Shown here piece after piece: positions 1 to 7,517 of a stretch of DNA of 11,827 bases. Below the pieces are notes generated by a model, which saw nothing but the letters and a program-made list of their open reading frames with translations, ran no database searches and was not told where the DNA came from. The stretch's first letter is position 1. Each line of letters begins with the position of its first letter. The DNA comes from Isohypsibius dastychi (Eukaryota; Tardigrada; Eutardigrada; Parachela; Isohypsibiidae), in contig JAQIWT010001227.1 in NCBI GenBank assembly GCA_034696485.1, positions 1 to 11,827 on the forward strand. Reading direction: 5' to 3'. A program made the translations under genes and the position numbers.

Positions 1-150
1 ATTGGGAGATTCAGAGTCGCAGATGACAAAACTGAACGATTCCTCGGCCAGATTCCCGAGGCCGCTTTCGTACATCCGATAGAATTCTCCGAGTTTTGCA
101 ACGTCGTCATTTTGATTAGTTGGAAACCACTTGCTGGACTGCTTGTTCAT
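1..150 (-). CDS. N-terminus of an unrecognised protein (partial, runs off window)
   Basis: The frame is open from an ATG at 150 down to the window edge, giving exactly 50 codons with no stop. The protein starts MNKQSSKWFPTNQ and continues with a mixed acidic and aromatic stretch (LGEFYRMYESGLGN, then EESFSFVICDSE). There is no signal peptide or membrane segment. An in-frame TAG lies five codons upstream of the ATG, and a good splice acceptor (TTTTTCCAG on the minus strand, ending near 172) lies just before it. The ATG is therefore the natural start, with a spliced or trans-spliced leader. Balanced amino-acid composition argues for real coding sequence, but I do not recognise the family and offer no function. 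It could be only a first exon. Confidence 0.5.
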   Translation of the reverse strand, partial: MNKQSSKWFPTNQNDDVAKLGEFYRMYESGLGNLAEESFSFVICDSESPN

Positions 151-1139
151 TTCAGGTCCGATCTAATTTTTCTGGAAAAACCAGTTTGAAAGCAATTTTG
201 ATAGATAACAAATTGCAGCGTGCATTATATGGAATGGAACATACTTGAAAAAGATCCAGCTTGACGACTGAATCCGTTGTCGGAAATAAACGTTGATCCA
301 ATGAACCAGTATAGTCCAACGATACATAGGTGCAATACCGTGTCATACACGGAAAATGCGTTGTTTTATGAACAATGTTTGGATAATGAGCAGAGGTAGA
401 TAGTAAAACTAGAAACTGCAAAAGAACGATCTCCAAGAAACCAACGCTTGCAAAGCAAAGCAGGAGCAACCGTTAGAAAGCTGGAGTTATGCAGGGGCGC
501 CAGGGCTGGCATATTTGAGCCCCCACTTTCGACTGGGCAAACAAGCACTGTGGAATCCGTTTCCGCCCCTCACACTGTCTTGCTGGACATACGTACACCG
601 TACCGCTTGGTGTTGAGCTGGAGCCGTGTGTACACACCAACCATATATATGGATACTGACCGTTTCTCTGCCTGACCATGGCCCAGAGCGCCAGACAGCA
701 CAAAACACTGAAACCACAAACCACTCCTCCTGTTGTCTATCGGTTTTCGGTTTCTCCAAATTTTATACGTGAAATTCTCTCGTTCCACACGCTCTGTAGT
801 TCTCGATCTCTCAAAGCTTTTATCATTTCACATTTTGAGCGCCGGAAATCGCGGCTCAACTCAACACCATTGCTGAATTTTTGCAGCCCGCAGGCTGAAC
901 AGCGAAACGGAACATGTTTGCATGGCTAATCAAGCTTACCGTGTTACTCATCACGAAGAAAAGTTATTTTGCTTGCTGGAATACGATTCTGCTGTTGTCC
1001 ATTATTCGGAAAGCTCGATTCACGATCACGAACGAAGTGTTCATATTTGGTCACTGACCTCTACTTTCAGCCCAGAAATCAAAATAGGCCAGGATTATTA
1101 TTCAGTTCTTTAGGAGAATACCTCTGCCTTGAATTTCAG
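151..1139. other. Upstream region between two divergent genes; no supported gene
   Basis: About 1 kb separates the minus-strand start at 150 from the plus-strand gene at 1206. Several overlapping open frames on both strands (roughly 450-790) have no family resemblance and clash with one another; this part is visibly richer in G+C than its surroundings, which keeps chance frames open. A perfect 12-bp palindrome CCATATATATGG sits at 641-652. A frame open from about 969 into the next gene has no ATG before that gene's start codon. The stretch most likely holds the two promoters and leader exons. Confidence 0.5.
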
Positions 1140-1202
1140 GTATGTAATGTCGTCACTCGTCATGTATGGTCCACGCGATTCTTGAACCGTTTTTGTTTGC
1201 AG
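1140..1202 (+). other. Probable 5' UTR intron (or trans-splice acceptor) of the small secreted-protein gene
   Basis: CAG|GTATGT at 1139/1140 is a strong donor and TTTTTGTTTGCAG ending at 1202 a strong acceptor; the 63-bp spacing matches the other introns here. The start codon follows three bases after the acceptor. The same acceptor could instead take a spliced leader if the organism is a nematode. Confidence 0.5.
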
Positions 1203-1205
1203 GAA

Positions 1206-1814
1206 ATGGCTATCTGGAAGGCGCTGCTACTTTCAACGTTACTCATACTTGTCGGATTGCTCCACTTTACGGTACGCAGTTGAACTGGAATATTTGAATG
1301 TGTGTGTTTATCGTATCACTCTAAATTGTTACAGGCATCATCACGAAATGAACTGTCGGAAAACAGCGACATTGTACTGGATGAAAATCGACCCGATTTC
1401 TTCTATTGTCCCACCAAACCATTTTCTGCAAAGGACAAGAAAATATTAACTGCATTACCAATCGAACGACTCTGTCAGTATGGTCCTGGGGGAAAACGAC
1501 CATCAACAGCAGTTTCCGATTGTTATAATGATGCAGATGAAACTATGCTAGCCTGTGATGAAAAAGCTCGGTTCCTGGTAAGTGTCTAGGTAATTTAAAT
1601 GTACGCCAAAAATGCTACGTACCGGAGTGGATCATTAAAACCATTTCCATTGAAACCAAGATATTCTTTTTCGATTCTCTCTTGTTTTTTCGATCCCACG
1701 CGGCCGGGTGGGTAATAACGAGAAAGAATAGTACTGTAAAGTACCTTTTATTTTCAGAAACGCATCAGAATTTTAAAGGACGCTGAAAGAATGGCAAGCG
1801 CGAAAGACTTTTGA
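1206..1814 (+). CDS. Small secreted or single-anchor four-cysteine protein, unknown family
   Basis: Three exons, 1206-1271, 1335-1577 and 1758-1814, join in phase 0 to give 121 residues. Introns are 63 bp (GTACGC...TTACAG) and 180 bp (GTAAGT...TTTCAG). Residues 1-22 are a classic hydrophobic leader (MAIWK, then a Leu-rich run ending LVGLLHFT), read as a signal peptide; an uncleaved type II anchor is possible. The rest is hydrophilic with four cysteines in the contexts FYCPTK, RLCQYG, SDCYND and LACDEK, a dibasic KR after a Gly-rich turn (GPGGKR), and a basic C-terminus (KRIRILKD) ending in KDF. Spacing does not fit insulin/relaxin, Kunitz, ShK or defensin folds that I know. It lies head to tail 0.75 kb upstream of the relaxin-type receptor. 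Exon 3 is short and is the least certain part. Confidence 0.62.
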
Positions 1815-2561
1815 GTCGAGTGTCGACGTTTAATGGAACCTTGCGCATGGTCTTTTGTCTTGGTCACGCTTATATCTTTTCGGTTGACGATGATTTTGAA
1901 AGGTTACAAGGTATTGATCAATATCCTCTGAGTAGAAAATAATCATGATATTTTATGGAGAACTTCTGAATGCCACCTGGTCTCCTACGTTCTTCTAGTT
2001 CCGCATCGTCGAATGATAATCTTGTGTCTTGATCCAAGAATGTCAGTTTTTATTAAAGCTTTTGTTGATTCACCTTTGTGAAATATTCTGCCGCCTAATC
2101 GTTTCATCAAAGGATTGTATTCTATGGTGAATAAAATCAAAGTGGTTTCACTGTTGAATGTACGAATGTCATTACGTGCGTCGATTCAGGTACAGCTAAC
2201 AAATTGAATTAAACGACTTGTAATGTTATTCTCTCCCGCTGGGATACGATGTCCATGAATGCGAAAGAAGGTGTTTCCAGTTTTTAATTAGTGTTCATGT
2301 GGAGCTTGCCCATGGTAGAACGGATTTAGTACTTGCATTTGCACGATCGACGTTTTGATTAACGAGATGAAACCAAAATTTAGCCAAAATTACGCGCAGT
2401 TGGTATGAGCGATACGAGAATCCGACGACCAAGAAGCTCCAACGTTTTTCGGCACATTTGATCCCATTATTTATGCAGACGGAAGAATTGCCAGACTATC
2501 TGAAATATTATTCTCTGGCGGAGAATTGTACCGTGTGGCGACGACACCCGACAGGAAGATC
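1815..2561. other. Intergenic gap between the secreted-protein gene and the receptor gene
   Basis: The gap is 747 bp. It holds the candidate polyadenylation signals of the upstream gene and then, presumably, the receptor promoter. No open frame of convincing composition and no RNA gene was found on either strand. A frame open from about 2458 across the receptor's first exon is out of frame with the receptor. Confidence 0.5.
2052..2135 (+). terminator. Candidate polyadenylation signals for the small secreted-protein gene
   Basis: ATTAAA at 2052-2057 and AATAAA at 2130-2135 lie about 240 and 315 bases after the stop codon at 1812-1814, on the coding strand. Either could end the transcript. No cleavage-site data are visible. 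Confidence 0.35.
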
Positions 2562-5500
2562 ATGGACAGAAGCGTCACTTATGGATTTGTCTTTTTTGCC
2601 GGTAGTTATGCTAACTACATTTCATCCTAATATTCACCGTATTTCACCCTCCAAACAGTATTTCTTGCAGGAATATTGTTTACGCTGATTTACGCTCAAA
2701 AGGACATCCGGTTGACATTTCATCCCGATCATGGTTGTTCAATTGGAGGTTTCCCTTGTGCCGGAAGTTCAAAATGTCTTGCTCAAAGATACTGGTAAAC
2801 GCGCACAATTTGGTAATTTGTGAAAGTATACAATACGTGCAATTTTCAGGTGTGATGAAGTAAAAGGTGATTTTATTCAGACCGTCCTGATTCTGGCTTC
2901 GTTGGTCGGCATTTATAACATGGGCTTTTCTAGATTGTCCGGAGGGGGATGACGAAGATGAACGAAACTGCGGTATTATATGAAAATGTTTGATGTTATT
3001 TAAAATGTTAAAAAGAATGCTGCTGTTACAGGGGAGAAGGCATCCGGTTTTGGTAGGAATTTTCTGCGACGTATAGTGGAATCATCAGACCAAGATGGAT
3101 GCCTTGTGAACGAACCATCTACACCGAAAAGCGGCATGAGTTGTGGTATTGAACAGTACGACGAAGAAATGCTGCACACAATGAATTGACGTAATGAATA
3201 ATTTCAGAAATTAAAAAGAAGCCTCATCGCTGTGTTTGCATGGGTCACAGTATTCGATGTGACAACTTATCACTCACGCAGGTTTTCGCATTCGACGAAG
3301 AAATGGTGGATTCAAATTCTCCCGTATAGTGAGTTGTGTCTAACCTTCATGTTCCTTTAATGGTTTTGGATGAAGGTCCCTGAGTTCATTTCAAGATCTT
3401 AAATAGTTGAAATGATTATCATATCTTCTTTCAGTTCGTTCTCGAGGAACAGAATTCAATATCTTCAAGATAACACTTTTTCTCTTCTTCCTCGACTCCA
3501 TCAACTGTAAGTAAACACTTTGCTTTATATTTAATTCGATGGTGTCAACATTATTTCTGCAGGGATCTTCGACGAAATGCAATATCTCTGTTAAATGTTA
3601 GAGCATTCAACGGTTTAAATGAGCTACGGAGATTGTAAGCTTGTTTTTTTCTTATCAGAAATTCACCTGAACAATTCAGTTCTCGCTGTCTAATTATTCC
3701 AGCCGTCATTTAAAGTACTGTGTGAATTGCCTTGTTTTTTTCAGGCATTTAGACCACAATAAGCTTTCCAAACTGGATCCGAAAACTCTCTGGCCCCTGA
3801 GTCGTCTTTGTTTTCTGTGAGTGACCTTTTGACCAGCATATCAATTCAACTTGTTAAATTCAAAAAATATTAAATTTGTCACGTGCTCCAGATGGCTTGG
3901 TCAGAACCAGATCCAGAACTGGGAACCCAACATGTTCAACAATAGTAGGCTACGATGGTTGTAAGTGGCACTGTTTAGATAATGCACACCTCCATGACCT
4001 TTTGTATTTTTATGGAAATTTAAAGGGACCTCAAAGCCAACAAGCTAACACTTGAACCAGGAATGTTCCGCAATTTGAGTTCATTATATTACTTGTAAGT
4101 GTTCGAATGTATCAGTCCGCCGGAAATTTAATTTGAATTTAATCACAGAGAGCTGGAGATGAACGAAATCAAGCATGTCTCCAAAGACAAACTGATGGGC
4201 TTAAATGGATTGTACTATTTGTGAGTTTTATGCCTTGTTTGTTAGTATTCAGTCTTTTATAAAGTTATTTAATCTTGAAATCCACTTATCCACAGAGACC
4301 TCAGCGGGAATCAAATCGAAAGCATCGATGAAAATTCGTTTGAAGCGACCCCTGTCCTGGAAGAACTGCAAGCCTCTTGAATGTCATTCAACGATAGTTT
4401 TGACCATCATCTTTGCTTTTGCAGCTCGCTTGCAGATAACGCGTTCACAGTCTTGCCGGAAAACCTCTTCATACCCATACCTAACTTGCAATTTCTGTAT
4501 GCTGAAGTGAAGTTGTGATTTTTGAGCCGGCTCCATTATAGTTTATCGTTTCAGGAACATGTCGAACAATCCCGGTCTCAAGGACCTGCCGATGGAAATT
4601 TTTCGTGGGTTGAACAAAATCGACAGATTGTACGGCAAATTTTATCTGCCATTTCAGCATTTCGTTTATTGTAATCTTTTATAGGAATCTTTCCGGGGTA
4701 TCCATAGCCAATATCCACAGAGAAATGTTTGATGATATTCCCACAAATGCATTAGTGTAAGGATTTATATCGCGAATTGCAATAACTACGAAACTTTATT
4801 TTCAGAATATTTTCCAAATTTCACTATTGTTACTACGCTGCACATATCGTTGACTGCTTCCCTAAGTCTGATGGAATATCTTCCTCGGAAAATCTCATAG
4901 AGCTCGCTCAACCTCGAACAATCATTTGGGTTCTTATTGCTCTTGTTCCGCTTTCCAACCTCTTCGTACTCATTGCTCGATTTGTGATAAGTGCGAATGG
5001 AGAAGGATCGTTGCCGGAAGTCCCACAAACATACTATCTTCACGAGAAAGAGGTCATGAACAAACTGAGATACAACTTGTTCAGTAAGATTCATATTTCC
5101 AGCAATATTCCTCTGTAAACTGACAACTTATATTTCAGTATCAAATTCTCTGATGACGGTCTACCTTCTAATTATCGCCATCTACGATATCCAATTTCGT
5201 GAGAATTATCATCGGGAGGCATATTCATGGCTGCATGGATGGAAATGCCAAGTAGCCGGACTGACTGGTCAGTTCGTTGAAACATTAATTACTGTACCTG
5301 CCAGAAATGTGTTGGTGCGCATAAATTTGTTTTCAGTGTCGTTATCAATATTCTTATCATTGATTACGCTAGTAGCAATTATTCTGGATCGGACATTATG
5401 TGTTGTGTATCATCCCAACCCACCGATTGGAAGACGAGGTGCCACAGTTATCTTGTTATCGTTTTGGATTATTGGTGAGGCTACTTGTCGACTCAATGGT

Positions 5501-6383
5501 TCTTTTGACAATGAAGCCCATTACATTCAGGCCTCCTGATTTTTGGAATTCCAATCGGAATTTGGGACAATGTCACCGGGAGTTTTTACGGAAATAATGG
5601 GCTGTGTATTCCGCTCTACCTTGATGAGCCCTACTTGAACGGCTGGTGGTATTCTTCCCTGCTGTTCTTCGGAGTCTTCGTTCTGAGCGTCGGTATCACG
5701 ATTGCTTGCTCGGTCAAAATCAAATCGCAAGCCAAACTTGCTGAGGAACATGAACGCGAACAAATTGCGCTTGACCTGTTGGTTGCCAGAAGATACTTGA
5801 TCATTGTTGCGGTGAATCTTGTGTGCTGGATACCCGTCATTGTCATCAAACTTATGGCTTTCACATCGTTCGATATCGCCAGTAAGTGACCTTTCAACCG
5901 GCAACATGGAATCACGGTAGGTAAACTTTTATTGTTGTTTGCAGATTCCATCCACAGCGTTTTCGCCGTACTTATTTTACCACTCAACAGTTTTCTCACG
6001 CCAGTTCTTCATGTATATCTGTCCACCGATTTTCGAAGGAAATTTGCAAGAGTAATAACACAAGGATCGAGTGGCCACGGCGATTGTTTCCGTAGACAAA
6101 GTGATGATTCTTTCAAAGCAGACATTCGAGTAAACGGTCGCGTTGTCACGGAAGGAAATGGTGCGCCGCATCTTCTGAAGATTTAAAAACAGCGTGGCTA
6201 AACATTTCTTGTTTTTTAGCTACTATGTCGCTTGGTCGTCGAGGTCATGAAAGTCGAAATTCCAGCCCAAACACAAGACCCTTGCTTGCTAGAAAGTATT
6301 CTCCCTCACCAGAAGGATACGCTCTTAATGTCCGGCGACCACCATCGTTTCCCGCCTCTACCCGACGACCAAGGAGTTTTTAA
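2562..6383 (+). CDS. RXFP1/2-like: Relaxin-family receptor-like GPCR (type C LGR: LDLa + 10 LRR + 7TM)
   Basis: Twenty-two exons join in frame: 2562-2601, 2671-2794, 2850-2866, 2934-2972, 3032-3145, 3208-3328, 3435-3506, 3563-3634, 3745-3816, 3892-3960, 4026-4094, 4149-4220, 4296-4367, 4425-4496, 4555-4629, 4685-4756, 4806-5083, 5139-5267, 5337-5474, 5531-5881, 5945-6160, 6220-6383 (815 aa). Order: signal peptide 1-22; LDLa module 36-73 with six Cys and acidic Ca-type loop GDDEDE; Cys-flanked linker; LRR N-cap (C120, C122, C129); ten LRRs about 153-391; hinge FHYCYYAAH...CFPKSDGISS near 396-418; seven helices about 430-715. Family hallmarks present are N442 (1.50), C520-C598 disulfide pair, D544-R545, CWIP at 671-674 and the FYGNNGLC loop. 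The start was chosen because its exon completes the hydrophobic leader in phase. By family it is a plasma-membrane receptor for a relaxin/insulin-like peptide, probably G-protein coupled. Oddities: substituted activation motifs, long first intracellular loop, GC donor, microexon. Without the last splice it would end at 6186 (769 aa). Confidence 0.93.
2850..2866 (+). other. 17-nt microexon inside the LDLa module of the receptor gene
   Basis: The exon lies between TTTTCAG and GTGATT. It completes Trp55, encodes CDEVK, and supplies the first base of Asp61. These residues form the heart of the calcium-binding half of the LDLa repeat, so the exon must be included for the module to fold. Joining its neighbours directly gives TG+A, an immediate stop. 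Confidence 0.8.
3435..4756 (+). repeat. Ten LRR-encoding exons, one repeat per exon, all in phase 2
   Basis: Exons 7 to 16 measure 72, 72, 72, 69, 69, 72, 72, 72, 75 and 72 nt. Each begins with the last base of a Leu codon (the tenth, of a Val codon) and carries a repeat of the form LxLxxNxIxxL...FxxLxxL. Examples are LDLRRNAIS, LHLDHNKLS, LDLSGNQIES and LNMSNNPGL. The constant length and phase independently support the splice calls, including the GC donor after exon 13. Confidence 0.88.
4368..4424 (+). other. GC-AG intron in the receptor gene
   Basis: Exon 13 must end at 4367 to give the standard 72-nt LRR exon, and the next repeat (SLADNAF) must begin at 4425 after TTTTGCAG. The donor is therefore ACT|GCAAGC rather than GT. 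Reading on without splicing hits TGA within five codons. Frame and repeat periodicity both fit this 57-bp intron. Confidence 0.8.
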
Positions 6384-6722
6384 AACTTTTTTCGAACGAC
6401 GTTTTTTTCATCTGAACAGAAGAAAATATTCAAAAATTGTTTTGTAATCTTGCACACTGCTCTTATAAAGTGAAATGGTAAAAATGGAGAAACACGTGTT
6501 TAGCGAACAACTGTCTGTGAGAGGTCTTCAATTAATGGGTGTATGTAAGTGGCGCCCTCTTTTCAATGATGTTTCGTGCGCCATTTATGGGCACTGGGCG
6601 GTAGCATGATTCATAAGCATCCTCATAATTCATACGCAACTTTCGATTCACAAATGAGCTAAACAAGCTACCAAACCACTTTCGTCACTGGAAGAGCCAG
6701 GCAGCCACCAATGAAATCCAAA

Positions 6723-6736
6723 ACATATGCATATGT
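6723..6736. promoter_or_regulatory. Palindrome ACATATGCATATGT, possible transcription-factor site
   Basis: The perfect 14-bp dyad contains ATGCATAT, close to the POU octamer core, and overlapping CATATG E-boxes. It is about 780 bp upstream of the PINCH start and 340 bp after the receptor stop. A regulatory role is inference only. Confidence 0.2.
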
Positions 6737-7171
6737 GTTCAAATACTTAGAAATCACCGTGTGGCCTTTTGTCCACCATATGGTTTCGGTTTAACTTTCC
6801 TAAACTAACTGGTTATTATCAACCAATTTTTTGTCTTTTACCAAGTGACCAAGCCTGCAAAATGGTAATAGACCGATATGCAAGCTCTTCTTCTCCAGAC
6901 CAAACAAGGTAAGAGATCCATCAACTGATATCACCGGCATCTTTTCGTTGGTCCGTGTGGTTCGATAAGTGGTGTTACCACTCAAGTATCATAAATCTCC
7001 GTGAGCGAGCTATTTGTAGAAAAAAACCAGTTTTAATATTTTACAGCAGAAGTTTATGATCAGAAACAGATGCTGGGTTACGTTATTGTGAATATTTTCA
7101 AAATATAAAACAACCTTGCATTTGCATACTACATTGCTAAGAAAAAGTAATATAGAAAGATGTGTGAAAAC

Positions 7172-7179
7172 TATATAAA
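7172..7179 (+). promoter_or_regulatory. TATA-like element TATATAAA upstream of PINCH
   Basis: The element is about 340 bp before the PINCH ATG in A+T-rich sequence. It is on the right strand, but the distance implies a long or spliced leader, and chance occurrence is likely in such sequence. Confidence 0.15.
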
Positions 7180-7517
7180 TTTAACTAATGTTAACGACAT
7201 AATTAATTGAACGAAAATGCGTACTTCGTCAACCGAAAATACTCTTTTGAACTGGGCAAAGGTCTGGTTGTCTGAAATCTGGTGCTATCTTGAAGTTCCC
7301 TGTATAGAAAAACATCTGCCTACAGTCTGCCTGCTCTGACTATGAGATGAGAGTCAGTTTTGATATCTGGGCCGAGTTCATCGCATTTCATATTTTCTTT
7401 CTCGGACGATCGCGCTTTATGGACATAATAATCTATCTGATATGATCAGTTCGCTGGTTGCACAGTCCAGCTATTTTGAAACGATCATCTTGCCATTTCA
7501 AGGAGTTGTGAAACAGG

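Larger units (their letters stand above)
6384..7517. other. Intergenic gap between receptor and PINCH genes
   Basis: The gap is 1.13 kb and A+T-rich in its second half. It should hold the receptor 3' UTR and the PINCH promoter. No AATAAA was seen on the plus strand near the receptor stop. A TATA-like TATATAAA occurs at 7172-7179 and a perfect 14-bp palindrome at 6723-6736. A 61-codon minus-strand open frame (6985-6800) has no recognisable character. No tRNA-like fold was seen. Confidence 0.5.

Noticed and set aside
448-788. Overlapping open frames on both strands
   Set aside because: They overlap each other in conflicting frames, have odd composition and no family features, and lie in a G+C-richer stretch where stops are rarer.
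922-1283. N-terminal extension of the small secreted protein through the open frame before 1206
   Set aside because: The frame has no ATG before 1206, and splicing at 1140-1202 places the ATG directly before a textbook leader peptide.
1206-1814. Small secreted protein as an insulin/relaxin-like peptide acting on the adjacent receptor
   Set aside because: It has four cysteines, not six. There are 21 residues between the first two, against about 11 in a B chain, and no CC pair of the A-chain type. Only the neighbourhood is suggestive.
6232-6447. 71-codon plus-strand frame after the receptor
   Set aside because: It has no ATG at its start and its composition is poor. The neighbouring frame over the same bases is the plausible receptor tail exon.
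6800-6985. 61-codon minus-strand frame in the receptor-PINCH gap
   Set aside because: No recognisable motif, no neighbouring exons found, and short enough to be chance.
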